Below, one piece after another: positions 44,920 through 54,494 of a stretch of 64,000 nt of DNA. The position numbers and the translations under genes are program-made. The notes beneath the pieces were generated by a model, which did no database searches, was not told where the DNA came from, and saw only the letters and a list, made by a program, of their open reading frames with translations. The stretch's first letter is position 1. Each line of letters begins with the position of its first letter. Origin of the DNA: JALZKA01 sp963725035 (GTDB lineage Bacteria > Actinomycetota > Thermoleophilia > Solirubrobacterales > 70-9); contig CAVRWX010000019.1 in the NCBI GenBank assembly GCA_963725035.1, positions 310,001-374,000 of the forward strand. The letters are read 5' to 3'.

Positions 44920-46019
44920 TGTTGGGGGCGTAGGAGGCGTAGCGTCCGAGGTCCAAGATGGACCGGAGCGCCTTCTTGGCACCGGGGTAATGCTGGAGGT
45001 TGAAGGCGTTGTCGGGATCGACGCTTCGGAAGTAAACGAGCGCGCGGACGCGAGACCGCTTACGAGCCCATTTGTGGATGCGGCGGGTGAACTCTCCGTC
45101 GAAGTCGTTGTCCCAGGCGCCGTACTCCGCGAGGATGAACGGGTAGCCCCGCTTGTGGTTGAAGAAGCGGTTGAGGTTGTTCCATAGGGTCGAGTTCGAG
45201 AACTTCGCGTAGACATCGGTGCCGACCCAGTCGACGTACTTGCGCCCGGGGAAGTAGTCGTTCGGGCCGTTGCCCGGCACGTTGGGCGAGCCGCGTGTGA
45301 GGGGCGTCCACATGAACGCGACCTTGGGCGAGGGAAGCCGCTTCGGCACGTCCAGGCGGTCGTAGATCGGCGAGTCGTTTCGCTTCGCGCGGTAGATGCG
45401 CGGCATGCCGAGGTCCTTCAGCTTGTTGTTGATCCGGTTCCGCTTGCCGCCGCGGACGATCAGGACCATCCGCTTCCAGGCCAGCTTGAAGGCGTGGGTC
45501 GAGTGCCCGGCACGCGGGGAACCGTCGGCGTTGAAGGCCGAGTAGGGGTTGAGGTGGAGGTTCATCTCGCCGAACGGGCGGAGGTAGACGACCTGGCGCG
45601 AGTACGTTGATCGACTGCCGGAGGCGCAGCGGGTAGTGGTCGCTCTTGCCGCGCGAGATGGCGCGCGGCGTCACGACCTCCTGGCCGCCGCCCGGGGCTG
45701 TCGACAACGCAACGACCCCGCGCGAGTCCGTCTTCTCCCAGCGGTCCAGGGCTCCCGTGGTCAGCGGCACGCCCCAGTGAAAGAAGACCTCGTTGAGCGC
45801 CGTGTGCTCGCGGACCTGCCTGTTGAATTGGCGGAAGTGGCGAACGTGGCCGGTGTCGGAGACGCCATGCCAGATCTTGTCCGAGGGGGGAGCGAACGGG
45901 CGCTCGGCGCGCGCCGAGTCAGCCGTGGCGATCGCCAAAGCAATGGTTAGGCCGGTGAGCGCTGCCAGCGCCAGCCTGCCAAATGAGCTGTCCGAAGAAG
46001 CCTGCACCCGCATGTCCAT
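44909..46019 (-). CDS. Secreted GH26-like glycoside hydrolase, copy 1 (one frameshift)
   Basis: About 369 residues once an extra base near 45605 is removed (INYSRQVVYLRPFGEMN becomes continuous). A signal peptide (LALAALTGLTIALAIA) precedes the domain. Catalytic candidates are the Glu of PFGEMNLHLNPY (acid/base) and of ILAEYGAW (nucleophile), with YVDWVGTDVYAKF between them, as in GH26 beta-mannanases and related clan A enzymes. It is a paralogue of the next gene upstream. The pair lies beside glycosyltransferase and sulfatase genes, which suggests turnover of a surface glycan. Confidence 0.65.
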
Positions 46020-46092
46020 GGAAACACACGGGGTGCCGCGGAGCTCCGGCCAGGCCGGACGCGGGAAGCGTCATGCAGGGTGCCAGACACCG

Positions 46093-46115
46093 CGCTTGGG
46101 ATCAGGCGCCAAGCG
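46093..46115. terminator. Hairpin between the two GH26-like genes
   Basis: CGCTTGG (46093-46099) and CCAAGCG (46109-46115) form a perfect 7-bp stem with a 9-base loop, about 15 bases after the stop of the upstream copy on the minus strand. No T-run follows. Confidence 0.4.
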
Positions 46116-46130
46116 TGAGACCGATCGCGC

Positions 46131-47231
46131 CTAGTTGCCGTTGTTACGGCCGCGGTATTCGGGTGGGACCGGCATGAACTCGGAGTTCTGGAGCTGCGAG
46201 CGCAGGGCGTTCTGAGCGGCCGGATAGAACTGGATGTTGAAGATGTTCGTCGGGCTCACACTGCGGTAGTAGATGAGCATCCGCGTCCGGCCGTGCGACC
46301 TCGCCCAGTTGTGCATCTGGTTCATGAAGGCGCCGACCGGGTCCGAGTCCCAGGGGCCGTACTCGCCGATCACGAACGGCTTGGAGTCGTACTTGCGGTA
46401 GAAGGCGTTGAGGTTGTTCCAAAGCGTCGAGTTCGAGAACTTGGCGTAAGCGTCTGCGCCGACCCAGTCGACGTACCTGCCACCGGGGTAGTAGTCGGCG
46501 GGCTGGTTGCCCGAGACGTTCGGGGAGCCGGAGGTCTGCGGATTCCACATGAGCGCCACCTTCGGCTTGGGCAGCTTCTTCGGCACGTCCAGGCGGTCGT
46601 AGATCTTGTCCTTGTTGGACCTGGCGTGGAGCAGGCGCGGCATGTCGCGCTTGCGAAGGCGCTTGTTGATCTTCCAGCGCGTGCCGCCCCTGACGATGAT
46701 CGCGAAGCGCTTCCAGGCCTTGCGGAAGTTCTTGGTCGAGTGCGAGGAGCCGCGGCTCGAGCCGTCGGCGTTGAAGGCGGAGTAGGGGTTCCAGTGCCCG
46801 TTCATCTCGGGGAAGAGGCGGAGGTAGACGACCTGCTTCGACTCCGAGATCGAGTTGTTGAGGCTCAGGATGTACTTGTCGCCCTTGGGCTTGGCCCTGG
46901 CGATGGCCTCGGGCGTGATCACCTCGGGCTGGCCGCCGGGGGCGGTGGACAGGCTCACGACGCCGCGCGTGCGCGTGCGGCGATAGCGCTCCAGGGCGCC
47001 GGTGCCCAGCGGGACGCCCCAGTGGAAGAAGCTCTGCGAGATCGCCGAGTGAGAGCCGGTCTGGTCGACGAAGGAGCGGTAGTGCTGGATGTGCCCGGTC
47101 TCTGAGACGCCGTGGAAGATCTGGCTCCTCGGCGGCACGAACGAGTTGCCGAGTGCCGAAGGCGTCGCAACAGCGAACGATCCGGTCGCGCAAACGAGCG
47201 CGGTGAGCTTCAGGGTTGAGGAAAGCCTCAT
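46131..47231 (-). CDS. Secreted GH26-like glycoside hydrolase, copy 2
   Basis: 366 residues from the ATG at 47231 (GGAG just upstream). Signal peptide MRLSSTLKLTALVCATGSFA, then FHGVSETGHIQHYRSF, YLRLFPEMNGHWNPYSAF with the probable acid/base Glu, YVDWVGADAYAKFSNS and FVIGEYGPWDSD with the probable nucleophile. The E-M-N-G-x-W pattern is that of GH26. The intact frame here shows what copy 1 should look like. Its substrate (mannan, arabinan or another glycan) is unknown. Confidence 0.7.
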   Translation of the reverse strand: MRLSSTLKLTALVCATGSFAVATPSALGNSFVPPRSQIFHGVSETGHIQHYRSFVDQTGSHSAISQSFFHWGVPLGTGALERYRRTRTRGVVSLSTAPGGQPEVITPEAIARAKPKGDKYILSLNNSISESKQVVYLRLFPEMNGHWNPYSAFNADGSSRGSSHSTKNFRKAWKRFAIIVRGGTRWKINKRLRKRDMPRLLHARSNKDKIYDRLDVPKKLPKPKVALMWNPQTSGSPNVSGNQPADYYPGGRYVDWVGADAYAKFSNSTLWNNLNAFYRKYDSKPFVIGEYGPWDSDPVGAFMNQMHNWARSHGRTRMLIYYRSVSPTNIFNIQFYPAAQNALRSQLQNSEFMPVPPEYRGRNNGN

Positions 47232-47290
47232 ACCTACTCCATCGGCAACTCTCACCGGAACTTCAGCGTTCCGGGCCTACAGTGATGCCT

Positions 47291-48502
47291 ATGCGCAGGC
47301 TATTGATCCTCGCTTCGCTCGTGGTGTTCGTCGACACCATGTTCTTCGCGGCGATCGTGCCGCTCCTGCCTGGGCTGAGCGACGAGTTCGGCCTCTCGAA
47401 GACCGAGGCGGGGATGCTCTCCGGTTCGTATGCGGCGGGCACGCTCCTGGCAGCCATTCCCGCCGGCATCTTGGCCTCGCGCTGGGGGCCGCGGCCGACC
47501 ACGCTGCTGGGGCTCGGCGTGATGACCGTGACCGTTCTCGTCTTCGCCTTTGCGGAGAGCGCGCCGCTTCTGATCTCATCGCGATTCCTTCAAGGTGTCG
47601 CGGGCGCATGTTCGTGGGCGGGCGCTTTGAGCTGGCTCGTTGCCGCGTCGCCGCAGGATCGCCGTGGCGAGCTCATCGGCTCGGCGATGGCCGCCGCGAT
47701 CGTCGGCGTCCTGGTGGGGCCGGCGGTGGGAGCCGCGGCCGACGTGCTGAGCCGCGCGGCTGTCTTCTCCGCGGTCGGCGCGATGGGGATCGGCCTTGCC
47801 GTGCTTACGCTCCGGATCCCGCCGCCTCCCGCGACGGGCAAAGCGAACCTCGAGGCATTCGGCGCGGCATTGCGCTCGGCACCAGTGCGCTTCGGCTTCC
47901 TTCTGATCCTCGTGCCGGGGATGGTCTTCGGTTCGATCGACGTGCTCGTTCCGCTGGAGATGGACGCGCTCGGGGCGAGCGCCATCGCCATCGCCGTGGT
48001 CTTCCTCGCGTCCGCCGGGCTCGAGGCGATCGTCGCTCCCATCGCCGGGCGGGTCTCGGATCGCCGCGGCCGCTTCCTCCCATGCGCCGTCGGACTCGCA
48101 GCGGCGGTCGCGACCATGCTCCTCATCCAGGTGCCCGAGGTCGCTTGGGCGCTGGGCGCGGTCGTGATCCTCGCGGCGCCCCTGGTCGGGACGGCCTGGT
48201 CGCCTGCGATGGCGATGCTGAGCGACGGCTCCGAGGCGGCGGGGCTGGACCTTGGCCTCGCCTTCGGCTTCACGAACCTGGGGTGGGGCATAGGCCACAC
48301 GCTCGGCGGGGTCGTCGGCTCGGCCGTCGCCGATGCCGGCGGAAACGACCTCGCCTACACGGGCCTCGCCGCGATCTGCGCGCTCGCGCTCGCCGCGCTC
48401 ATGGCGCGACGGCGGGCGGTCGAGTCAGCCCTCTCGCTCTCCTCCCCGAGCAACGCCGCCGCGGGACCGGCCGAGGCGCTCGCTATGCGCACGCCTTCTT
48501 AG
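47291..48502 (+). CDS. Major facilitator superfamily transporter
   Basis: About 403 residues with 12 hydrophobic segments. The family loop motif after helix 2 reads GILASRWGPRPTTLLG. A second repeat half with GRVSDRRGRFLPCAVG is clear. It is DHA1-like, so a drug or metabolite exporter is likely, but the substrate is unknown. TACAGT at 47278-47283 ends 7 bases before the ATG at 47291; another in-frame ATG at 47285 would add two residues. Confidence 0.85.
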   Translation: MRRLLILASLVVFVDTMFFAAIVPLLPGLSDEFGLSKTEAGMLSGSYAAGTLLAAIPAGILASRWGPRPTTLLGLGVMTVTVLVFAFAESAPLLISSRFLQGVAGACSWAGALSWLVAASPQDRRGELIGSAMAAAIVGVLVGPAVGAAADVLSRAAVFSAVGAMGIGLAVLTLRIPPPPATGKANLEAFGAALRSAPVRFGFLLILVPGMVFGSIDVLVPLEMDALGASAIAIAVVFLASAGLEAIVAPIAGRVSDRRGRFLPCAVGLAAAVATMLLIQVPEVAWALGAVVILAAPLVGTAWSPAMAMLSDGSEAAGLDLGLAFGFTNLGWGIGHTLGGVVGSAVADAGGNDLAYTGLAAICALALAALMARRRAVESALSLSSPSNAAAGPAEALAMRTPS

Positions 48503-48573
48503 CGGCCTTCTTCGCCTTCCTATTGGCCTGCTCGGCCGTGCCTGACTGATCTGAACTGTGAGATGGTTGTCAC

Positions 48574-48876
48574 ATGGAGAAGATCAAGCTGCACCGCTGC
48601 AAGGTGACCATGTTCAAAGGCGAGTCGCACACCTGCCACACCGTGCAACGCGCGCTCGAGGAACAGGGCATCGAGCACGAGGTGATCAAGGCCCCGATGC
48701 TCCCTCGCAGCCGCCGCAAGGACGTCGAACGCGCAACCGGCCAGCACATGCTCCCGGCAATCGAGTTCGCCGACGGCAGCGGCTACCGCGAGGACGGCGC
48801 GGACATGGTCAAGGAGATCGCAGCCGGCCGGCTGTTCGAGCACAAGGGCGACGTGCCTGGGGCTACCGCCGACTGA
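48574..48876 (+). CDS. Glutaredoxin/GST N-domain-like small protein
   Basis: 100 residues with a thioredoxin-fold layout: IKLHRCKVTMF, then SHTCHTVQRALEEQGI, VIKAPMLPRSRRKDV and the cis-Pro region HMLPAIEFADGSGYRE. This matches soluble GST N-terminal/glutaredoxin-like proteins. The classical C-x-x-C is lacking; single cysteines sit near residues 9 and 21. It lies just upstream of tRNA-Ser. Confidence 0.7.
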   Translation: MEKIKLHRCKVTMFKGESHTCHTVQRALEEQGIEHEVIKAPMLPRSRRKDVERATGQHMLPAIEFADGSGYREDGADMVKEIAAGRLFEHKGDVPGATAD

Positions 48877-48898
48877 GTGCACTCGTAACCTTTGCGGA

Positions 48899-48990
48899 GG
48901 AGCGGTGGCAGAGTCCGGCTGAATGCAGCTGCCTTGAAAGCAGCCGACCCGTGTTTCGCGGGTCCGGGGGTTCGAATCCCTCCCGCTCCG
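48899..48990 (+). tRNA. tRNA-Ser (anticodon UGA)
   Basis: A 92-base class II tRNA. The acceptor stem GGAGCGG pairs with CCGCTCC, with discriminator G. The anticodon loop CTTGAAA carries UGA, which reads UCA. It has a long variable arm (GACCCG with CGGGTC) and the T-loop GGTTCGAATCC. CCA is not encoded. Confidence 0.95.
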
Positions 48991-49017
48991 CTCCTCGGAT
49001 GCTAGCCTTGCCGCGCG

Positions 49018-50316
49018 ATGGCGCGGTGGACGAATTGGGCCGGGGACCAGGCTTGCGAGCCGGCGTCGATCGAGCGGCCGGGGACGCTCGCCGCGCTGCA
49101 GAAGACGGTCGCGGACTCGGTCGCGCGCGGCCTCAGGGTTCGGGCTTCCGCCTCCGGCCACTCGTTCACCGACTGCGCCCTGACCGAGGGGACGATGGTC
49201 CGCCTCGACGGGCTCACCCGCAAGCTCGACTTCGATCGGGAGTCGGGACTCTTCAAGGTCGAGGCGGGCTCCGTGCTCCACGACCTCAACCGAATGCTCG
49301 ACGCGGACGGGGTCGCCTTCGAGAACCTCGGCGACATCGATCGCCAGACGGTTGCCGGCTCCGTCTCGACCGGCACGCACGGGACCGGAGAGCGCTTTCA
49401 GAACGTCTCGGCCCAGGTCGAGGCGTTCGAGGTGATCGCGCCGGACGGGACGCTCGTGACGATCGACGATTCCGAGCCGGATCTCCTTCGCGCGGCACGG
49501 GTCGCGATCGGCGCGCTCGGCATCGTCTACTCGGTCACGGTGCGGACGGTTCCCGCGTACACGATCAACCGGGTCGACTCGCCGAGGCCGCTTGATGAGG
49601 TGCTCGAGAGACTGGACGAGCTCAACGCCGGCACTGACCACTTCGAGTTCTACGTCTTCCCCGGCACCGAGGTGGCGCTCTGCCGCGAGTCGCGCCGCAC
49701 CGACGAGCCGCCCGCGCCCAAGCCCTCGTGGCTCGTCTACGCGCAGGAGGTGATGCTCGAGAACTGGGTGGGTCAGGCGCTTGCGGCGGTGGTGCGGATG
49801 CGGCCAACCCTGGCGCCTACCGTCGCAAGGCTCGCTTCGAAGACGCTCGGCCGCACGACCAAGATCGACGAGAGCTACAGGGTCTTCGCCTCCGAGCGCC
49901 ACATCAAGTTCACAGAGATGGAGTACGGGGTGCCGCGCGAGCGGGGGCGCGAATTGATCGAGGGCGTCCTCGAGATAGCGCGGCGGCCCGAGCTCCACGT
50001 CGCGTGGCCCATCGAGGTCCGCTTCGTCAAGGGCGACGACTCCTTCCTAAGCCCCTCTCACGACCAAGACACGTGCTACGTCGCGGTCCACCAGGACGGC
50101 CAACTCGGCTGGGAGCCCTACATGCGCCGCGTCGAGTCACTCGCCCGCGAGCTGGGTGGCCGCCCGCACTGGGGCAAGCGCCATTTCCGCACCGCCGCGG
50201 ACCTCGCCCCGGCCTACCCGAAGTGGGCGGACTTCCAGGCAGCCCGCAGGCGCCTTGACCCGAACGGCGTCTTCGCCAACGCCTATACGGACCGCGTGCT
50301 CGGCCCCGTCACTTAG
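49018..50316 (+). CDS. FAD-dependent sugar lactone oxidase (L-gulonolactone / D-arabinono-1,4-lactone oxidase type)
   Basis: 432 residues. The FAD-binding half has ASASGHSFTDCALTEG (where His or Cys flavinylation occurs in some members), DIDRQTVAGSVSTGTHGTG and GALGIVYSVTVRT. The C-terminal half ends HWGKRHFRTAADLAPAYPKWADFQAARRRLDPNGVFANAY, the ALO-domain signature. It oxidises an aldonolactone or alditol. TAGCCT (49003-49008) ends 9 bases before the ATG, directly after tRNA-Ser. It is convergent with the alanine-racemase-fold gene. Confidence 0.88.
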   Translation: MARWTNWAGDQACEPASIERPGTLAALQKTVADSVARGLRVRASASGHSFTDCALTEGTMVRLDGLTRKLDFDRESGLFKVEAGSVLHDLNRMLDADGVAFENLGDIDRQTVAGSVSTGTHGTGERFQNVSAQVEAFEVIAPDGTLVTIDDSEPDLLRAARVAIGALGIVYSVTVRTVPAYTINRVDSPRPLDEVLERLDELNAGTDHFEFYVFPGTEVALCRESRRTDEPPAPKPSWLVYAQEVMLENWVGQALAAVVRMRPTLAPTVARLASKTLGRTTKIDESYRVFASERHIKFTEMEYGVPRERGRELIEGVLEIARRPELHVAWPIEVRFVKGDDSFLSPSHDQDTCYVAVHQDGQLGWEPYMRRVESLARELGGRPHWGKRHFRTAADLAPAYPKWADFQAARRRLDPNGVFANAYTDRVLGPVT

Positions 50317-50345
50317 GCGCAGGATTAGGAGGGCCGAGTCCCCGG

Positions 50346-51578
50346 TTAGAGGTACGTGAGCCCCTCGCCCCGGTAGGTCGGAACCTCCTCGACCAGCGAG
50401 TCGCCCTCGATCAGGTAGAGCGAGTCGAAGCGCTCGCAGAGCTCTCCCGCCTTCGCGTGCCGCATGTAGACGCGGTCGCCCACGCGGAGCTTCTTCGCCG
50501 CGGCGCCGACCAGCGGGGTCTGGACCTCGCCCGCGGCCTCGTCGGAATCGAGCGTGAGCCCCGGCGGCATGTACGGCTGGGGCAGGCGGTCCCGGCCCGG
50601 CGCCCCCGAGGCGATGTAGCCGCCGCCCAGTGCGGTCGCGACGCCGGGGTGTGGGCGGCGAACGATTGGCAAGCAGAAGAAGGCGGCGGGGGTGAGGTCG
50701 AGGGAGCGGTACGTGTCGAACAGGGTCGGCGCGTAGAAGCCCGAGCCCGAGGTGAGCTCGGTCGCGATGCCCAGGTCCTTCGAGCGTGAGAGGCTGCCGG
50801 TGCCGCCCGCATTCACCCATTCGAGCTCCGAGTCGGCCGCGTCGCGGATCGCCGCGATCACTCCGGGGAGGCGCTCCTTGAGCTCGTCGAGCGACCGCGA
50901 CTGCATCGTGCGGATCGCAGCGCTACGTAGCGGCTTGCCGGGGATGTCGTCGCCGACGCCCGCGATATGCCCCTCGTACGCCATCGCGCCCACGAGCTTC
51001 GTGCCCGGGCGTTCGGTGATCTCGGCCGCGAAGCGGCGCGCGTGCTCCGGAGTGCGGATCGGCGAGCGCTTCGGCCCGATGCGCGCGACGCGGCCGTGCG
51101 CCGGCCACCAGCTCGGATCGATGTCGATCGCGACGCGGATCGGCGCGGCGCCGCGCCCCGCGGCGGACTCGATCAGGTCCAGGTGCGCCGGTTCGTCCAC
51201 CATCAGCGCCGGGTGAGTGTCCGGCCGCTCGGCCGCGAGCAGCGCCAGCTCGGAGAGCGCCTTGCGATCGGCGGTCGGGTAGCCGACGAAGATGTCCTCG
51301 TGACCCTGGCGGGCGAGGTGGAGCGCCTCGGGCAGGGTGAAGCTCAGGATCCCGCGGAAGCCCTCGTTCAGGCCGAGGATCCGCTCGAGCACCTTGGTCG
51401 AGCGCACGGACTTGGAGGCGATCCGGACCGGCAGGGGCGACGCCTGCGCGGCGAGCATGTCCGCGTTCGAGCGCATCGCGTCGAGGTCGACGAACGCGAA
51501 CGGGGGAGAGATGCCCTCGAAGATCGCGTCGTAGCGGCCTTGCAGCCGCTCGAGGTCTGCCTGGTTGCGAGTGGCCAC
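50346..51578 (-). CDS. PLP-dependent alanine racemase-fold protein (amino acid aldolase/deaminase-like)
   Basis: 410 residues. The N-terminal alanine-racemase barrel starts PPFAFVDLDAMRSNADML, with the PLP Lys probably in VRIASKSVRS. Next come AYEGHIAGVGD and a C-terminal domain with RHAKAGELCERFDSLYLIEGD, matching the D-threonine aldolase/D-serine dehydratase (DSD1-like) group with its metal-binding His/Cys tail. It probably cleaves or deaminates a D-amino acid. From memory, such genes often sit beside lactone-oxidase genes in actinobacteria, as here; the reason is unknown to me. TAGGCT ends 9 bases before the GTG. Confidence 0.8.
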   Translation of the reverse strand: MATRNQADLERLQGRYDAIFEGISPPFAFVDLDAMRSNADMLAAQASPLPVRIASKSVRSTKVLERILGLNEGFRGILSFTLPEALHLARQGHEDIFVGYPTADRKALSELALLAAERPDTHPALMVDEPAHLDLIESAAGRGAAPIRVAIDIDPSWWPAHGRVARIGPKRSPIRTPEHARRFAAEITERPGTKLVGAMAYEGHIAGVGDDIPGKPLRSAAIRTMQSRSLDELKERLPGVIAAIRDAADSELEWVNAGGTGSLSRSKDLGIATELTSGSGFYAPTLFDTYRSLDLTPAAFFCLPIVRRPHPGVATALGGGYIASGAPGRDRLPQPYMPPGLTLDSDEAAGEVQTPLVGAAAKKLRVGDRVYMRHAKAGELCERFDSLYLIEGDSLVEEVPTYRGEGLTYL

Positions 51579-51616
51579 GGCGCGGCGAGCCTATATCTAG
51601 AATCGCCCGAGTGCCC

Positions 51617-51706
51617 GGAGAGGTGGCCGAGTGGCTGAAGGCACTCGCCTGCTAAGCGAGTAGGGGGCTAATAGCTCTCTCGAGGGTTCGAATCCCTCCC
51701 TCTCCG
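51617..51706 (+). tRNA. tRNA-Ser (anticodon GCU)
   Basis: A 90-base class II tRNA. The acceptor GGAGAGG pairs with CCTCTCC, with discriminator G. The anticodon stem CTCGC/GCGAG encloses CTGCTAA with anticodon GCU, which reads AGC/AGU. A long variable arm and GGTTCGAATCC are present; CCA is not encoded. Confidence 0.95.
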
Positions 51707-51716
51707 CTCGACGGCG

Positions 51717-52282
51717 TCAGCCCGGCTCTTCACGGGCACGCCGGTAGCGCTCGAGGATCACGCGCGAGCCGAACGTCCTGGTCTCGACCAGCTCCAGTGC
51801 GATGTGTTCGGTGACGGGCGGCAGGAACGGCGTGCCGCCACCGACGATGACCGGGTAGCGGAACATGCGCAGCTCGTCGACGAGACCGAGCTCGATCGCC
51901 GCCGCGGCCAAGCCGGCGCCGCCGATCTCGATGTCCTTGTCAGTAGCGTCGAGCGCCGCGGCGACCTCGTCGGCCAGCGAGGTCTCGGCGAGCCGGGCGT
52001 TGCCCTGGACGCTGTCGAGCGTGCGGCTGAAGACGACCTTCGGGATCGCGCTCCAGACGTCGGCGAACTCGGCCCGGAGCTCGTCGACCCGCATCGACGG
52101 GTCCGTCTCCCACGGCAGCATCGTCTCGTACAGGCTGCGACCCAACAGGTAGCCGCCGAGTTCGCGTATCTCGCTGCGAGGTGGAAACGAAACAGCTCGT
52201 CATCGGGGCCCCCCCAACCGATCCCGCCCTCGCGGTCGTTGATAAAGCCATCTACCGAGACGCCCATCGAGAAGATCACCAT
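51717..52282 (-). CDS. Dihydrofolate reductase-family protein, second copy (one frameshift)
   Basis: About 188 residues after adding a missing base near 52174. The N-terminal SMGVSVDGFINDREGGIGW and later YLLGRSLYETMLPWE, VVFSRTLDSV, IEIGGAGLAAAAI and MFRYPVIVGGGTPFLP are family hallmarks (YyaP/YwjB type). The missing base restores REIRELGGYLLG-type sequence. Substrate unknown. Confidence 0.78.
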
Positions 52283-52394
52283 GCCTCCGATTGTCGCACC
52301 GATGCCCCAACTACTCCTGACCCGCCGCTGAAGGACTTGGCAAAACCGCCAAGGCTTGGTAGGAATGGGCAATGGCCACGAACCGAGGAGCTGA

Positions 52395-53660
52395 ATGGCG
52401 GCTTCGCTGAGGGTCGCAACTCCACAGGGGGGCGGACCGGACGCGAGGTACTTCGGCTGGACACCGGTTCCATGCGAGCTGCGTGGTGTCGTAGGCGGGG
52501 AGGGTTCAAAGATCACGATCGGGCAGGAGTTCTCAGCGAACTCGGGACGGTTGCTGTTCGGAAAGGACAAGCCGACCGAGCCAGAACTCACGATCTCGAG
52601 GCCCGCGAGCGGCAAGTCCGCCAAGTTCGTGGTTGGCGGCGAGTTCGGAAAGGCGAGCACCGTCGATGGCGACGTAACGGTCGTCGTCTCAGACAGGACC
52701 GGGCAACAACTCGCGGCATTCCCGGCGATGGTCCGCGTTCGCAAGAACGCAAACGACCTGGACGGTGGAGAGCGAGATCGCTTCCTGCGGGCCTTCGCGG
52801 CGATCAACAACGCGGGTCAAGGGGTGTTTCGGGCCTTTCGCCGTTCTCACAGCCTGGCCACGGTCGCGCAGGCGCACGGCGACGCGGCCTTTCTCCCGTG
52901 GCACAGAGCCTTTCTTCTTGACCTCGAGCGCGAACTCCAGCAGGTGGATCCCAGCGTCGCGCTCCCCTACTGGCGGTTCGATCGAAAGGCCCCTCGGGTG
53001 TTCACCCGCGACTACATGGGCGCAGCCGACCAGGCCACCGGCGCGGCACGGCTCAGAGCATCGAATCCACTCTCCACCTGGAGCACCGACGGTGCGGCGG
53101 GCATTCAGCGCCTCCCCCTGTTCAACACCCAAACCAGCGGCGCGTCCGGCGGCGGAGATCCGCCCATCGAGGAGCGGCAGATCACCAGGTTCAACGGCAA
53201 GTTCGAAGCTCTTCCCAGCCCGCTCGAGCTGAACCCACACGCGTCGGCGCACGTGAGCTTCGAGGGATTCGTGCAAGACCTCGAAATGGCAGCGCGGGAT
53301 CCGCTGTTCTATCTCCTCCACTGCAACGTTGACCGGCTGTGGGCGAAGTGGCAATGGCTGCAGAAACGGATGGATCCGGGTGATCCCAAGGCGTTCGGAT
53401 CGCTGAAACCCAACGGCCAGTCGGTCCAGGACGGCAATCGCCCCCCAGGGCACAACTTGGGTGACACCATGTGGCCTTGGAATGGCATCACTTCCAATCC
53501 GCGGCCGAATTTCTCCCCGCGGACTCCATTTGCGCAAGGCGTGGGCGTCAAGGCGCCAGGCGCTAAGCCGAAGGTGCGTTCGATGATCGACTATCAGGGT
53601 GTTCACCGTGCTGCCGATCGCCTCGGTTTCGACTACGACGACGTCCCCTACCAACCCTAG
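52395..53660 (+). CDS. Tyrosinase-family type 3 copper protein
   Basis: 421 residues. The N-terminal 125 residues are a beta-rich domain (LRGVVGG to PAMVRVRKNAN). The CuA site uses the His residues of HSLATVAQAHGDAAFLPWH (about 150-168). The CuB site uses NPHASAHVSFEGF and DPLFYLLHCNVDRLW. This is a type 3 dicopper centre for o-hydroxylation or oxidation of phenols. There is no Tat or Sec signal and no MelC1-type copper caddie gene nearby. GAGGAG lies 4 bases before the ATG. The next two genes follow within 7 and 14 bases; the third has a copper-chaperone-like SCO domain. Confidence 0.9.
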   Translation: MAASLRVATPQGGGPDARYFGWTPVPCELRGVVGGEGSKITIGQEFSANSGRLLFGKDKPTEPELTISRPASGKSAKFVVGGEFGKASTVDGDVTVVVSDRTGQQLAAFPAMVRVRKNANDLDGGERDRFLRAFAAINNAGQGVFRAFRRSHSLATVAQAHGDAAFLPWHRAFLLDLERELQQVDPSVALPYWRFDRKAPRVFTRDYMGAADQATGAARLRASNPLSTWSTDGAAGIQRLPLFNTQTSGASGGGDPPIEERQITRFNGKFEALPSPLELNPHASAHVSFEGFVQDLEMAARDPLFYLLHCNVDRLWAKWQWLQKRMDPGDPKAFGSLKPNGQSVQDGNRPPGHNLGDTMWPWNGITSNPRPNFSPRTPFAQGVGVKAPGAKPKVRSMIDYQGVHRAADRLGFDYDDVPYQP

Positions 53661-53667
53661 GTCTGCC

Positions 53668-54480
53668 ATGGATCACCCCGACTACAGGAAGGAATACCTA
53701 GAAGGAGGCTCAGAGTCCGAGCCCGCTGGCGCCACGAAACGCGCCAGCCCCACCTCGGAGGCCGGGGGACTCATCGAGGTATTGAACGACCTCGAGCGCT
53801 CGCGCAAGGACAGGCTGTCTGCGCTAGCCAAGCTTCAGACGCTGAGCTTTGCGGTGGAGGAGTTCCGCCCGTTCCTCGGTGACTATCTGGAGGGACTCCG
53901 GGGAGTGGCAACCGAGCGTGATCAGGTGCTCCGCGCCCGAGCGCTCGAGATCCTCGCCCTGCGCCGGGATGAGTTCGCGCAGGGTCTTCTCCTGGACGGT
54001 CTCGAGCGCAAGACCACTCGGCTGGTGCCGGATCGAAAGGCGCTGAAGCTCCTTGGCTACGACCAGCACGCGGTTCCGAGGGAGTTGCTCGTGGATCTCG
54101 TTGAATCGCCCGACGCCGTGCTCCGGCGCCAGGCGCTCCGCCAACTGGCGGCGGACGGTGACAGCATTTCGATCTTCGAGCGCATCGTCAGCGACGCCTC
54201 CGAGGACGAAGAATCTCGCCGCATCGGGCTCACCGCTCTTCAGTCGCTCGAACCGAAGAAGTTCGAGAAGTTCGCGCGCGAGTTTGCGATGGATGAGAGC
54301 GTCGAGGACGAACTTCGAGCGGCCAGTATCACGGCGCTCGCGGAGGAGCGACGTGTCGGAAAGGCTGCGGACGCTGACGACGATCTACGTCAAGCGGTTC
54401 AGGAGGCTCGGGAACGGACCAGCTCACCCGGGCTGACCCGTGCCGCCGATGACCTGCTCGACGCAATCGACTCGGACTGA
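53668..54480 (+). CDS. HEAT-repeat protein in the tyrosinase operon
   Basis: 270 residues, almost entirely paired helices of HEAT type (LRARALEILALRRDEFAQGLL, VLRRQALRQLAADGDSISIF, DELRAASITALAEER). There is a charged N-terminal extension and no signal peptide or membrane helix. The family is a scaffold or adaptor. It starts 7 bases after the tyrosinase stop and ends 14 bases before the SCO-fusion gene, so it should act with both, perhaps holding the apo-tyrosinase during copper loading. That role is inference. Confidence 0.7.
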   Translation: MDHPDYRKEYLEGGSESEPAGATKRASPTSEAGGLIEVLNDLERSRKDRLSALAKLQTLSFAVEEFRPFLGDYLEGLRGVATERDQVLRARALEILALRRDEFAQGLLLDGLERKTTRLVPDRKALKLLGYDQHAVPRELLVDLVESPDAVLRRQALRQLAADGDSISIFERIVSDASEDEESRRIGLTALQSLEPKKFEKFAREFAMDESVEDELRAASITALAEERRVGKAADADDDLRQAVQEARERTSSPGLTRAADDLLDAIDSD

Positions 54481-54494
54481 AGATCCCCGGTCCC

